Positions 1 to 9,976 are shown, counted from the stretch's first letter. The stretch: DNA of 53,717 bases from Planctomycetota bacterium (GCA_026692905.1 JAPLNL010000063.1:1-53717), one strand, 5' to 3'. The notes: generated from the sequence alone by a model not told the origin. Program-made: numbers and translations.

Positions 1-429
1 GGCAGTACCACACCTTCAAATCAGCTGCCTTTCTTTTGCGATCTTTGTGCTCTCTTGCGGCCAACACAATACTGCAATGGAAATGGATTCTAGCCAGTCG
101 CGCTCTGTCGATGCCATCGACAAACTTACATCAAACACGTTTCCAACTTTCCTAGGATCGCCGCAAAAGAGCGCAGAGAACGCAAAAGGTAGAATACGGA
201 GGCAGTACCACACCCTGAAATCAGCTGCCTTTCTTTTGCGATCTTTGTGCTCTCTTGCGGCTAACACAATACTGCAATGGAAGTTGTGTTTCGAAGGTTT
301 TCAGCCAGAATGTTGAATCATAGCATTTAGGAGATTCTCCTTGCCGAACCTGTCGATACTTTGAATCGCAACTGCGATCGGGTGGCTAAGACTGGACTCC
401 AACAAATTGACAACCACGAGCAAAACAAA
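1..429. repeat. Non-coding region with an 82-bp direct repeat and an inverted partner
   Basis: Bases 1-82 recur at 201-282 with only a few differences, so the repeat period is 200 bp. Between them, 161-190 (gccgcaaaagagcgcagaga and following) is an imperfect reverse complement of the core of each repeat (about 29-61 and 229-261), so transcripts could fold into long hairpins. Sequences of the type 'ctttgcg..ctttgcgctcttttgcgg' are dispersed repeats in many bacterial genomes. The short ORFs over this stretch have no recognisable features and are not called. The left copy is cut by the window edge, so the true repeat may be longer. Bases 283-429 hold only the leader of the next gene. Confidence 0.8.
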
Positions 430-798
430 ATGAAAAGCACAAGCGATCACGACGAACGATTCGCGAAAATGACGTTCTCCTCAGTTTACCCTCTCTATCT
501 TGCGAAGGTCGAAAAGAAAGGGCGAACGAAGGAAGAACTGCAACAAGTGATAATATGGCTGACTGGATTCAATGAAGCCATGCTGCTGAAACATATTGAC
601 GACAAACTGACTTTCGAGCAGTTCTTCAAGAAAGCCAAATTGAATGCAAATGCAAGCCTGATCACCGGGGTGATTTGCGGCTGCCGCGTAGAAGAAATCG
701 AAAATCCATTAACGCAAAAAGTTCGGTATCTGGACAAGCTCGTGGATGAGTTAGCCAAAGGACGAAAAATGGAAAAGATCTTACGAGTCGAGTCGTGA
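430..798 (+). CDS. DUF2200 family protein
   Basis: A 122-residue cytosolic protein matching the whole length of the DUF2200 (COG4898) family. Family features visible are the N-terminal FSSVYPLYLAKVEKKGRT stretch, the WLTGF segment, LITGVICGCRVEEIE and the C-terminal YLDKLVDELAKGRKMEKILR. The frame is open back to a TTG at 361, but homology starts only around the ATG at 430, so that start was chosen. The biochemical role of the family is not known. It stands alone, with about 200 bp before the next gene on the same strand. Confidence 0.85.
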   Translation: MKSTSDHDERFAKMTFSSVYPLYLAKVEKKGRTKEELQQVIIWLTGFNEAMLLKHIDDKLTFEQFFKKAKLNANASLITGVICGCRVEEIENPLTQKVRYLDKLVDELAKGRKMEKILRVES

Positions 799-1002
799 TG
801 CCATCGTGGAGTCATGGGCCTACAATCGCTACCGCCTGAACAATCGCGCAAGACCGCGTCTTTCGGCGAAATCTATTCCTGTCAGATAAAGTTGGAACTG
901 GCTGAATCAGAATCCGGAACCTATATCTTGAAAGTATTTCGGCTGGCTACCGATTGCTGACTCACACTTTCTCAATGGTTCTACGGCTGAGGATAAACGT
1001 CC

Positions 1003-1956
1003 ATGCTGATTTTATGCGCTATCATTGGCACCCTGCTTTGCCTAACCTGTTTCTTCTTTATACTCTTGCATCCAATGATATGTATCGTTGAATGTGCGAT
1101 TTCCAAAAATCTCTCGGGTGGCCAGAAAGCTTTATGGATCTTTCTTTCGTTTTTCATCGGCATTGTCGGCTCCCTACCTTACGCCTTGTTTGCAAGCGGC
1201 TCAACTAGGATTCGATCCTTGACGTGGAATGGTATAAAGTTCGGAGTACTCAATCTTCTTCTTGCGATCGGCGTTTTTGTAGCTACTCCCGAAATCCGCG
1301 AAACGCTAAACCTTTTCATTGCCCAGGCTTCTATGCAATCTATGGACTTTGGCTCGGAGGAGATGGCAGATTCCTTAGGCGAGATATCAGCCACCCTCAG
1401 CGAACAAACAAATGGATCGACCCATGCGGAGCAACCTCGATTCGTTAGTATTCATGAGCCAGTACCGACAGCAAAAAAGGAAGTCGTCTTCAGCAACTTT
1501 GCAGAAATGGCTCGTAAGCTAAAGAATAATCTCGAAAAAACATCGTACTTAGTAGACCTTTTTGCAGAGACGGCTGAGACAGGTGGGATTCCTGATCGTG
1601 CTAGGTTGCCCGAAGAAATCGCGAATTTAACGGTAAGACAAAATAGCATAAAACGCATGCCAAAAAAGCCGTTCGAATCGCAAACGACTACGGACAATTC
1701 AATTGCCTCCAAGCGTCAGGAGAAGCCACTCGCAATCCCTGATTCAATCGAAGCCAAAACGACAGACGTCGCACCAGCACCACAGCCTGAACGTCGCCAT
1801 ACACCAATCTCCGTGATGACCAAACCTGAAAAGCCTTCGAAAAAGAAACCCGTCAATCGATACCAAACGAAAGGTTACGATGTAGAGGAGATCACTTTGC
1901 CAAACAACAGGATGCCACAACCGCTAACGGGGAGCAATCGCTACAAGGATTCATAA
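1003..1956 (+). CDS. Membrane-anchored protein with long disordered C-terminus
   Basis: A 317-residue protein that I cannot assign to a family. Three hydrophobic segments lie at about residues 1-32, 43-65 and 78-96, so the N-terminal third is membrane-embedded; the arrangement resembles short PLDc_N-type membrane domains, but that is only an impression. From about residue 110 the chain is polar, rich in Lys, Pro, Thr and Glu, and probably disordered, ending in a basic segment. A GAGGAT ribosome-binding site lies about 10 nt before the ATG. A palindromic hairpin follows the stop. Confidence 0.6.
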   Translation: MLILCAIIGTLLCLTCFFFILLHPMICIVECAISKNLSGGQKALWIFLSFFIGIVGSLPYALFASGSTRIRSLTWNGIKFGVLNLLLAIGVFVATPEIRETLNLFIAQASMQSMDFGSEEMADSLGEISATLSEQTNGSTHAEQPRFVSIHEPVPTAKKEVVFSNFAEMARKLKNNLEKTSYLVDLFAETAETGGIPDRARLPEEIANLTVRQNSIKRMPKKPFESQTTTDNSIASKRQEKPLAIPDSIEAKTTDVAPAPQPERRHTPISVMTKPEKPSKKKPVNRYQTKGYDVEEITLPNNRMPQPLTGSNRYKDS

Positions 1957-1982
1957 AAACGATCAGGCCGGGAGGGCGATTG

Positions 1983-1998
1983 GGCAGCTTCAGCTGCC
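1983..1998. repeat. Small palindrome ggcagct-tc-agctgcc
   Basis: A perfect 7-bp inverted repeat with a 2-nt centre between the membrane-protein gene and the cytochrome gene. It has no U-tract, so it is not a clear terminator. Palindromes of this gcagct..agctgc type look like small dispersed intergenic repeats. Confidence 0.5.
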
Positions 1999-2035
1999 TA
2001 AAGCCGGTACACCAACGGTTTGTTACAATGGGTCC

Positions 2036-5000
2036 ATGATCCGAATTCTTACTTGCCTCGCAATGTTTGCGTTTTCAGCAATGCACTTGGTGCACGCGGC
2101 TGATGATGCGCCTAACTATGATGGGCAAATTGCTCCTTTACTCAAGGCTCATTGTGTCAAATGTCATGGGCCGGCGAAAAAAGAAGGGATGCTCAATCTA
2201 AGCACCTCGATCGGTATCGCCCACGGCGGCGAGGATGGTGCCGTAGTCGTTCCGCATGATCTCGAAGCCAGTCGAATGTGGCAGCAGGTTCAAAGCGATG
2301 AGATGCCGCCCGAAAGCCCACTCCCGGATGAGCAAAAGAAATTGCTTCAACGTTGGATTCTCTCAGGCGCACCTGGCTTATCCCCTGCCCCGACAAATAA
2401 CGAAACGGATGGACATTGGGCCTTCCGACCTTTGAACGACATTGCCGTCCCAAAAGCCCACCACTCTGACGGACTCATCAATGAAATCGACAGCTTCATT
2501 CAAGCGGCTCTGGAATCGCGAAACCTTTCCGCGAACTCCGAAGCGAACAAGCAAACGCTCATCCGTCGCCTCAGTCTTGATGTGACCGGACTGCCTCCGA
2601 CATCCAGTGAGATCGAGAACTTTCTATCGGACACCAGCAGTGCAGCCTATTCAGGAATCGTGGATCACTTTTTGGCCTCGCCACAATTCGGAGTTCGTTT
2701 TGGGAAAGGCTGGCTCGACGCCGTTGGCTACGCTGACTCGAACGGCTACTTCAATGCGGACAGCGATCGCCCCCTTGCTTACCGATATCGAGATTATGTT
2801 GTTCGCAGTATCAATCAAGATAAACCATTCGATCGCTTTATCATCGAACAAATTGCCGGTGACGAAGTAGCGCGTTTCGTACCCGGTCAGGCCATTACCC
2901 CTGAAACAATCGAGCTCCTGGAGGCGACGCATTTTCTTCGCAACGGTCAAGATGGTTCGGGGGAAAGCGATGGGAATCCTGACGAGGTGAGAGCCGACCG
3001 TTACTACGCCCTCGAGTCGGTGATGCAGAACACATCGTCCGCTCTGCTCGGTCTTACCGTCCAGTGCGCCAAGTGCCACGATCATAAATTTGAACCGATT
3101 ACACAAAACGATTACTATCGTTGGCAAGCCATCTTTTACCCGACGTTTCACATTGAAAAGTGGGTTAAGCCCAATGACCGTTTCGTCTATGCACCCCTAC
3201 GTGAGGAACAAGAGCATTGGGAACGGCACAAGCAAATCGAACAGGCGATCGTTGCGGAGATGCGATCGGAGCTAGCAGATTGGGTCAAAACCCATCGAGT
3301 CGGTGGTGAAGTTTTGTTTGAAGATCGCTTCGATTTGGATTCGGCACGTGTCGCGGATCAATGGAGTGCGACGGCCCCAGAGGACGATTCTCCTGGTGGC
3401 AGTGTTGTGGTCAAACTCGATTCCGAATCACTACCTGCGGCTAAGCTTAACGATGGCAAGTTATTGGTGATCGAGGGCGGAACTCAAGGGGACAGTTGGC
3501 TGTCCACGAAAACCAAGTTCGATTGGACGCCCGACAAATTGGGCGAGGCCATCCAGGTAACCTTCGACCTAGTAGATAACAAACTGCCGGACGGCCAAGC
3601 GGCACAACGCATTGGATACTTTATTGCGTTGCACGATTTCGACGACAATAGCCCGATCTCAGGCGGGAACCTTTTGATCGATGGTAACCCAACGGCGGGC
3701 ACTTCGGTCCATCTCGACTATCCGGGCCCAGATAGCCGCTCGCTCGGTACTCTTGGAACGACGGGCTACACTCCTGGTCAAAACTATGGCGTTCGTGTGA
3801 CTAACATCGACAACGAAAAATATCGAATAGAACAGTTGGTGAATTCGTTTCCTGACGAGAAACCGATCGAGGTCAAAAAAGAAGACCTGCCAGACGGTGG
3901 CTTCGGATTCGAATATTGCTGCGGGCGTAGCTTTATCGTGGACAATGTTCTCATCGAGCGAATCGAAAGCTCACCGAAAGAAGATTCGACTGCTGAATTC
4001 AAGAAACGACAAAAGGAATTAGCGAACGCCTTAAAGCGGCAAAAGGAACAAGCGGAAAAACGTCCCGGAAAAATTGCTTGGGGCGGAGACATGGCTCCGG
4101 AGCTTCCCGTGGTGCATTTGCTGGCGCGAGGTAACTATTCCGACCGGGCTGAAATCGTAGAACCAGGAACTTTTTCTGCACTAAAAGACCCATCCCATCC
4201 CTTTGACTTAACCGAACGGCATTCGAGCCTGCAATCATCGGGACGCAGGCTTGCTTGGGCGAAGTGGGTTACACGTCGAGACTCGAAAGCCGCTGCATTG
4301 TTGGCCCGCGTGCAAGTCAACCGGCTTTGGCAACATTACTTTGGCAGAGGAATCGTAACCACTCCAGACAATTTCGGCATCAGTGGTGCCCCGCCGTCTC
4401 ACCCTGAGTTGCTAGATTGGCTTGCATCCGAATTGATCCGCAACGATTGGAGCATGAAAGCCATCCATCGGAAGATTCTCCTTTCTGCAACTTACCGGCG
4501 TTCGGGGCAACTGCACGACGAGACCTATAAGATCGATCCAAACAATCGGCTTCTATGGCGATTCACTCCGCGAAGATTGGACGCGGAAGCGATTCGAGAC
4601 CAGATGCTCGCTGTCAGCGGAGAACTCCGTTTTACGCTGGATGGTCCCTACGTTCCAACAAAACGTCTTGAAAGCGGCGAAGTTGTCGCGGCGGAAGATT
4701 CGGTAGCTTCTCATCGTCGTTCGTTGTATCTCAATCAAAAGCGGACGCAGGTCGTCAGTTTTTTGAATATCTTCGATGCTCCCTCAATCGTGTTCAATTC
4801 GGTGCGTCGAAACACATCCACCATGTCGTTGCAGTCTTTGGCGTTGTTGAATTCCGATTTCGCCGTGAAGCGATCCAAGGCAGCCGCATCCCGTCTGCAA
4901 GCCGAAACGCTGGATGTGCACAATCGCCTGAAGCTTGCGTTTCAGTTGTTTTACTGTCGCGAGCCGAGCGACAACGAGTTGACCGAATCGGCTCGCTTTC

Positions 5001-5110
5001 TTGACGAACAGACAAAACACTATTCCGAATCCCCCGAAGCGCTTGACCACGCATGGCAGGAGCTACTTCAGGCGATGATGGCAAGCAGTGAGTTTCTCTA
5101 TGTTCAATGA
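2036..5110 (+). CDS. Planctomycete cytochrome PSCyt1/PSCyt2/PSD1 (DUF1549/DUF1553) protein
   Basis: A 1024-residue exported protein of the planctomycete-specific cytochrome family. Residues 1-21 are a signal peptide (ends VHA). PSCyt1 carries a heme c motif CVKCH at residues 40-44. PSCyt2 (DUF1549), about 150-375, carries a second motif CAKCHDHKF at 344-352. Residues 425-650 form a LamG/concanavalin-like insert starting at VLFEDRFDLDS. The C-terminal PSD1 (DUF1553) domain spans about 735-1010, with NRLWQHYFGRGIV and the typical FYCREPSDNE ending. The partner DUF1501 gene follows 44 nt downstream, the usual two-gene unit. Such pairs are thought to act in periplasmic oxidation of complex substrates; the substrate here is unknown. 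Confidence 0.93.
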   Translation: MIRILTCLAMFAFSAMHLVHAADDAPNYDGQIAPLLKAHCVKCHGPAKKEGMLNLSTSIGIAHGGEDGAVVVPHDLEASRMWQQVQSDEMPPESPLPDEQKKLLQRWILSGAPGLSPAPTNNETDGHWAFRPLNDIAVPKAHHSDGLINEIDSFIQAALESRNLSANSEANKQTLIRRLSLDVTGLPPTSSEIENFLSDTSSAAYSGIVDHFLASPQFGVRFGKGWLDAVGYADSNGYFNADSDRPLAYRYRDYVVRSINQDKPFDRFIIEQIAGDEVARFVPGQAITPETIELLEATHFLRNGQDGSGESDGNPDEVRADRYYALESVMQNTSSALLGLTVQCAKCHDHKFEPITQNDYYRWQAIFYPTFHIEKWVKPNDRFVYAPLREEQEHWERHKQIEQAIVAEMRSELADWVKTHRVGGEVLFEDRFDLDSARVADQWSATAPEDDSPGGSVVVKLDSESLPAAKLNDGKLLVIEGGTQGDSWLSTKTKFDWTPDKLGEAIQVTFDLVDNKLPDGQAAQRIGYFIALHDFDDNSPISGGNLLIDGNPTAGTSVHLDYPGPDSRSLGTLGTTGYTPGQNYGVRVTNIDNEKYRIEQLVNSFPDEKPIEVKKEDLPDGGFGFEYCCGRSFIVDNVLIERIESSPKEDSTAEFKKRQKELANALKRQKEQAEKRPGKIAWGGDMAPELPVVHLLARGNYSDRAEIVEPGTFSALKDPSHPFDLTERHSSLQSSGRRLAWAKWVTRRDSKAAALLARVQVNRLWQHYFGRGIVTTPDNFGISGAPPSHPELLDWLASELIRNDWSMKAIHRKILLSATYRRSGQLHDETYKIDPNNRLLWRFTPRRLDAEAIRDQMLAVSGELRFTLDGPYVPTKRLESGEVVAAEDSVASHRRSLYLNQKRTQVVSFLNIFDAPSIVFNSVRRNTSTMSLQSLALLNSDFAVKRSKAAASRLQAETLDVHNRLKLAFQLFYCREPSDNELTESARFLDEQTKHYSESPEALDHAWQELLQAMMASSEFLYVQ

Positions 5111-5140
5111 CAGCGTTCAATGACAGCGTTCAATGACAGT
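5102..5140 (+). repeat. Three tandem copies of a 13-bp unit containing the stop codon
   Basis: gttcaatgacagc is repeated at 5102-5114, 5115-5127 and (last base t) 5128-5140. The first copy holds the last codons and TGA stop of the cytochrome gene, so the duplication copied the gene end into the spacer before the DUF1501 gene. This looks like replication slippage. Confidence 0.9.
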
Positions 5141-5154
5141 GGAGACAAACCAGA

Positions 5155-6570
5155 ATGAACATTCAAGACAAAAATCACTCGCGGCTGTTGAGGCGTGCGT
5201 TCTTGAGTCAGTACGCGGGTAGCCTTGGTGGACTGGCCCTTGCCCATCTACTTCAACAGGGAGATCGAGCGGCTCAAGCTCAGGAGATCAGCCAAAAGGT
5301 GATCCGTGGAAAAGCAAAGTCGGTCATTTGTCTCTTCCAGCATGGCGGTCCAAGTCAAATGGATCTATTCGATCCTAAACCGGAGCTAACAAAGTGGAAC
5401 GGGAAGCCTTATCCGGGCGGAAATCTGGAAGTTCATTTTGATAAGCAAATGGGGAATGTGCTCGGCAGCCCATTTGGTTTTCAAAAGCATGGACAATGTG
5501 GGATGGAATTGTGTGAGTTATTGCCATATACAGCTAAGATTGTTGACGACATCACCATGGTGCGGTCCATGACCACCGAATCGGTCGACCATGAATCCGC
5601 TCTGCGGTTGATCCACACCGGACGATTTTTAGCTGGCATGCCGGTGATGGGGTCGTGGGTTGTGTATGCTCTCGGCACCGAAAATGCAAACTTGCCCGCC
5701 TATGTTGTACTTGGTGATCCTGGAGGACTGCCGGTCGATGGTGAACGCAATTGGTCATCAGGTTGGCTGCCGGCAGTGCATCAAGGGACGATGTTCCGCT
5801 CGGGCAAGTCACCTGTCCTGCATCTAGAAACGCCGCAAGGAGTCATCGAGCCAGCGCGACGCAATCAGCTTAAATTCGTCGAGGAATTGAATCGCCGTTT
5901 TTTGAACCAACATCCGGAAAGTACCGAACTAGCAGCCCGCATCGAGAACTTCGAAACGGCTGCCAAGATGCAGACGACGGTGCCCGAAATTTTGGACTTG
6001 TCGACAGAGACCGAATCAACACGAGAGCTCTATGGGCTGAATCGTCCTGAGACCAAAGAGTACGGAACACGTTGTCTTCTGGCACGCCGATTGGTCGAGC
6101 AAGGAGTTCGATTTGTCCAAATCTTTCTCAACGGCCAACCTTGGGATACGCATAGCAAGAATGCCGAAAGCCTCAAAGGCTTGTGCGCCAAAACCGACCA
6201 ACCGAGCGCGGCCTTGGTCCAGGATCTAAAACAACGCGGGCTGCTGGATTCCACCATCGTATTGTGGACAGGAGAGTTCGGACGCTTGCCGGTCTCGCAA
6301 GGTACCGACGGCCGCGACCACAATCGTCATGCGTTTTCGCTATGGATAGCTGGCGGTGGATTTCGCCAAGGCTACACGCATGGAGCAACCGACGAATTCG
6401 GATACAAGTCGGTTGAGAACATTGTGACGGTGCACGATCTTCAGGCAACGCTGCTCGAATCGCTCGGGATCGATCATCGTCAGCTTACGTATCCACACGA
6501 TGGCCGCGACGCAAGTTTGACGGACGCGGAAGTTACCAAAGCAAGGGTCATTCGTGAGTTGTTGCTCTAG
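5155..6570 (+). CDS. DUF1501 domain-containing exported protein
   Basis: A 471-residue DUF1501 protein, the standard partner of PSD1 cytochromes. The N-terminus has a Tat-like signal (LLRRAFLSQYAGSLGGLALAHLL, with an RR pair), followed by the family signatures LFQHGGPSQMDLFDPKP, GMELCELLPYTAKIVDD, RSMTTESVDHESALRLIHTG, GEFGRLP and DGRDHNRHAFSLWIAGGG. The fold belongs to the alkaline-phosphatase/sulfatase-like superfamily, but the reaction is not established. It lies 44 nt after the cytochrome gene in the same direction and is probably co-transcribed. Confidence 0.93.
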   Translation: MNIQDKNHSRLLRRAFLSQYAGSLGGLALAHLLQQGDRAAQAQEISQKVIRGKAKSVICLFQHGGPSQMDLFDPKPELTKWNGKPYPGGNLEVHFDKQMGNVLGSPFGFQKHGQCGMELCELLPYTAKIVDDITMVRSMTTESVDHESALRLIHTGRFLAGMPVMGSWVVYALGTENANLPAYVVLGDPGGLPVDGERNWSSGWLPAVHQGTMFRSGKSPVLHLETPQGVIEPARRNQLKFVEELNRRFLNQHPESTELAARIENFETAAKMQTTVPEILDLSTETESTRELYGLNRPETKEYGTRCLLARRLVEQGVRFVQIFLNGQPWDTHSKNAESLKGLCAKTDQPSAALVQDLKQRGLLDSTIVLWTGEFGRLPVSQGTDGRDHNRHAFSLWIAGGGFRQGYTHGATDEFGYKSVENIVTVHDLQATLLESLGIDHRQLTYPHDGRDASLTDAEVTKARVIRELLL

Positions 6571-6607
6571 GCGTTTCCGCCATGGGATTTACCAATGCGA
6601 TTTTCTC

Positions 6608-6634
6608 CCCCTCGCCCCGTTTCGGGGAGAGGGG
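6608..6634. terminator. GC-rich hairpin between convergent genes
   Basis: cccctcgccccg (6608-6619), loop ttt, cggggagagggg (6623-6634): 11 of 12 stem pairs match. It lies 40 nt after the DUF1501 stop and before the convergent amidohydrolase gene. There is no U-tract, so it may be a bidirectional terminator or a REP-like repeat; sequences of this ctcccc..ggggag type are widespread as dispersed repeats. Confidence 0.55.
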
Positions 6635-6778
6635 AGCAAGATCAAAGAGAGGCTCAAACTGCGACGGCGCGATCACTGGGTTGTTCAAAATTACGATCGC
6701 GTTCAAAGTCGCACCCGGCAGGTGCGACCCACGGAGCTTTAGCGTGCGTACGATCCTTTTCAAGTGACCGACGGTACA

Positions 6779-8509
6779 TTATTTCTGATAAACCATCTTT
6801 CCGCCAACATACGTCGATAGCACCTCGGCACTTCGAAGATCGTCGATCGGGCAGCTCAAGATATCTCGGTCCAGAATGATAAAGTCGGCAAGCTTATCAG
6901 CCTCGAGGGAACCTTTTTGTTTTTCCTCAAAGGTCAAGTATGCGTTGTTGATGGTGTACAAGCGAATCGCTTCTTCACGGCTAATCCTTTGCTCCGCATG
7001 GAAAACTTGGTCCGTCCGCCTTGGTGTTCGCTGGACAGCGATCCACATCCCTAAGAATGGATTGTATGGGTTGACGGCACGAAACGAGCCGACTTTTTGC
7101 ATATGATCTGATCCTCCCCCCACGATAACCCCTTGATCGATCAGAGTACGATAAGGCTGAAAGTACAGAGTGCGATCTTCGCCAAATTGATTAAGTAGCG
7201 TTTGGCCATCTAGCCATAACCAGGCGGGTTGTAAGTCTGCGACCAACCCCAGTTTCTTCATCGACGCGATTGCCTCGGCGCTCAGGAAATTGCAATGCGT
7301 GATGCAAGGTCGTTTGCCCTCGAGCGATATCTCCTGGTTCACACGGGCGTAAGCATCGATCAATGCGTGGATCGCGCCGTCACCGACGGAGTGAGCCGTC
7401 ATTTGGAGTTCGTTCGCGATTACGGCCTTTGAGATACGATACAGTTTGTCTTCTTGGACATACAAAAGCCCACGATAGTCAGGGTCGGTGATCGAGTAGA
7501 TTTCGCTTTTGCCCCAGGGCTTTCGCATGTAGGCGCTCCCTGTCAGCATTCCTCCATCCAAGAATATCTTGACACCGCGCAGCCATAGCATCGAATTGTA
7601 TTCGCGCAGCGGATGTTTCCCTATCGTAGGTATCTTCTCCTCGAGCGTCTCGATTTTTTCTTGTGCGTTAATGCCGTAATAAAGATAAACACGGCAGCTC
7701 AATTCGTTTTTGGCAAGCAACGCCTGATAGAGTTCGATCCCAAGATCGCTGGCATTGCGATCACTGACGCTGGTCAAACCAACGCGATTGTAGTCATGCA
7801 ACATTCGTTTCAAAGCGATGGCTTTTTCGTCGTTCGTCGGCGATTTCCCAGAGGGCTTTGATTGGATCAATCGCGAACAACTGCGGAGAATACCATTGAG
7901 TCTGCCCGTCTTGGGATCTCGCTCCAAGTGCCCAGGCTCGCCATCTGAGATTTGAAAATCCTCTCCGATACCCGAACGTTCGAGAGCCAAGGAGTTCAGC
8001 GCCGCATCGGGGCCGGTGCGGAATGCGACCGGATGCTTCGGGGCAACTTGGTCCAATTCCATCCGAGTGGGAAACCTTGGCTCTTTCAAGCGAGTCACAA
8101 AGACTTGACTGACCGAGATCCATTCGCCCTCAGGGACCACTTGGGTGCGAGTGCGTAGATAACTTAGGACATCACCGATCGATTCCATTTCAGGGACAAC
8201 ATGATCAAACTCATAAATGGCAGCATCTGGTGCATGCACATGCGAGTCGATCAAGCCCGGAAGTACCATCTTTCCCGCCAAATCGATCAGCTTTGTATTG
8301 GGGCCTTTTCTCGCGAGCACCGCCTCATTGCTTCCGACAGCGATGAGGCGGTCGCCCGCAATAGCCATCGCTTGTGCAATCGAGAATTGATTATCAACGG
8401 TTACGATCCGTCCATGATGAAAAACAAGGTCGACTTCCTGGGAATTCGCTGGGCAGAATGGAATGATTACGTACGCGAGGAACGCCATACGTTGGAGACG
8501 AAGAAACAT
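6779..8509 (-). CDS. Exported amidohydrolase family protein (YtcJ-like)
   Basis: A metal-dependent hydrolase of the COG1574 type, with LVFHHGRIVTVD, the metal-binding GLIDSHVHAPDA (HxH), LRGVKIFLDGGM, MTAHSVGDGAIHALIDAYA, CITHCNFL, GGGSDHM and the C-terminal ADFIILDRDIL. The frame is open up to 8569, but the ATG at 8509 is preferred because it begins a signal peptide (MFLRLQRMAFLAYVIIPF...ANSQ); the upstream start would bury it. The product is probably periplasmic. The substrate cannot be told from sequence; relatives act on amide or carbamate bonds. It is convergent with the DUF1501 gene and divergent from the HemW-like gene. Confidence 0.88.
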   Translation of the reverse strand: MFLRLQRMAFLAYVIIPFCPANSQEVDLVFHHGRIVTVDNQFSIAQAMAIAGDRLIAVGSNEAVLARKGPNTKLIDLAGKMVLPGLIDSHVHAPDAAIYEFDHVVPEMESIGDVLSYLRTRTQVVPEGEWISVSQVFVTRLKEPRFPTRMELDQVAPKHPVAFRTGPDAALNSLALERSGIGEDFQISDGEPGHLERDPKTGRLNGILRSCSRLIQSKPSGKSPTNDEKAIALKRMLHDYNRVGLTSVSDRNASDLGIELYQALLAKNELSCRVYLYYGINAQEKIETLEEKIPTIGKHPLREYNSMLWLRGVKIFLDGGMLTGSAYMRKPWGKSEIYSITDPDYRGLLYVQEDKLYRISKAVIANELQMTAHSVGDGAIHALIDAYARVNQEISLEGKRPCITHCNFLSAEAIASMKKLGLVADLQPAWLWLDGQTLLNQFGEDRTLYFQPYRTLIDQGVIVGGGSDHMQKVGSFRAVNPYNPFLGMWIAVQRTPRRTDQVFHAEQRISREEAIRLYTINNAYLTFEEKQKGSLEADKLADFIILDRDILSCPIDDLRSAEVLSTYVGGKMVYQK

Positions 8510-8818
8510 GTGTTTATCTTTCAGGTTGGTGAAAACGCTCGCCGCATGACCACTTCCATTGGTTTCCATTTTGGGATTGTCTCTATTGGATCACAAGTTC
8601 CGGGCCGGTGCACTTGTCGGCATCGATTTTTCAACGGCTAACGAAAAGGGTTTTTCCATGCCGCGCTCGCAAGACTTCGAAAATCGACTAAAACCACTGA
8701 TGAAAAACATTGCTTCCAGTCGACGGTTGATTTCACTTCCCGCAGGCTCAGGAAAAAATCCGTGGCAAAGAAACGGAGCGATGGCTCTCAGCATTGTTGA
8801 TGCCACGGTATACTTGTC

Positions 8819-9976
8819 ATGATGGAATCCTACCGAAGTTTAAATGAGCACTTATCATCACCAAAGGCAGCTTATCTCCATGTCCCATTCTGCCACTCTC
8901 GTTGCCCCTATTGTAACTTTACCGTTGTCGCGAATCGATTGGACTTGGTGGATCGCTACATCGACGCCGTCACGCGTGAGCTAACTGCTCTCGGTCGCCC
9001 GAACCCGGTAAACACGATCTTCATTGGTGGCGGAACACCGACCCTGCTACCTCGCGAACCGATGTTGCGATTGTTCGAAGTGATCCGCCGATGGCTTCCA
9101 CTGGCAGACGATGGAGAATGGAGTATCGAAGCGAATCCTCAAGACGTTGATCGGGAACTGTGTCTTCTTCTACGCGATCAGGGTATCAACCGCATCAGTC
9201 TGGGGGGACAAGCGTTTGATTCGGCCAAGCTAAAGATGCTCGGTCGCGATCATACGGGCGATCAACTTGCGAGCTCCATCGACATCGCGTCGCAATGGTT
9301 CGGTGAAGTCTCGGTCGACTTGATTTTCGGGGTACCCGGTGAAGAGTTGCAAGTTTGGAAATCAGACCTACAAGCAGCTACGTCGCGCGGCGTAAGCCAT
9401 CTCTCCACCTATGGCCTGACCTACGAGAAAGGTGCTCAATACTGGTCGCAGCTTCAAAAAGGCCAGATCGTAGCTGTCGCGGAAGAAACAGAACTGGAGA
9501 TGTATCTCTATGCCATTGAAACACTCACTCAGCATGGCATGAATCACTACGAAATTTCGAATTTCGCGAAACCGGGAAGCGAGTGCCTCCACAACCAGAC
9601 TTATTGGAAGGGCGATGCCTGGCTAGGCTTTGGACCAGGAGCTGCAGCCTATGTTGGCGGCACACGTTCGGTCAATCACCGAAGCACTCTCAAGTATCTT
9701 CAGCGAATCGAGACCGGACAGTCACCCGTAGCAGAGTCGCAATCGCTGGACTGGGCAATGCGAACCCGCGAGCGATTTATCTTTGGTATGCGTCAATTAA
9801 AAGGAGTCGACTGGAGTTCGCTCGCCAGCTCAGGTGAACCCACATCCCTGGAAGCTATCGCACAGCAACTGCCCAAACACATCGCATTGGGATTCATGGA
9901 GTGGCACGAAGGCCACATTCGACTAACGCCTCAGGGGCTACCCATCAGCGACTCGCTGTGGCTGGACTATTGGTAA
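8819..9976 (+). CDS. hemW: HemW-like radical SAM protein (coproporphyrinogen III oxidase-like)
   Basis: A 385-residue radical SAM enzyme of the HemW/HemN-like family, usual length for HemW. The [4Fe-4S] motif CxxxCxxC is at residues 25, 29 and 32 (HVPFCHSRCPYCNF), followed by FIGGGTPTLL, IEANPQD, INRISLGGQAFD and DLIFGVPGE, ending in the HemW C-terminal domain (HYEISNFAKPG, GFGPGAAAY). Family knowledge: HemW binds heme and is a candidate heme chaperone rather than a true oxidase. Start codons at 8819 and 8822 are both possible. Confidence 0.88.
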   Translation: MMESYRSLNEHLSSPKAAYLHVPFCHSRCPYCNFTVVANRLDLVDRYIDAVTRELTALGRPNPVNTIFIGGGTPTLLPREPMLRLFEVIRRWLPLADDGEWSIEANPQDVDRELCLLLRDQGINRISLGGQAFDSAKLKMLGRDHTGDQLASSIDIASQWFGEVSVDLIFGVPGEELQVWKSDLQAATSRGVSHLSTYGLTYEKGAQYWSQLQKGQIVAVAEETELEMYLYAIETLTQHGMNHYEISNFAKPGSECLHNQTYWKGDAWLGFGPGAAAYVGGTRSVNHRSTLKYLQRIETGQSPVAESQSLDWAMRTRERFIFGMRQLKGVDWSSLASSGEPTSLEAIAQQLPKHIALGFMEWHEGHIRLTPQGLPISDSLWLDYW

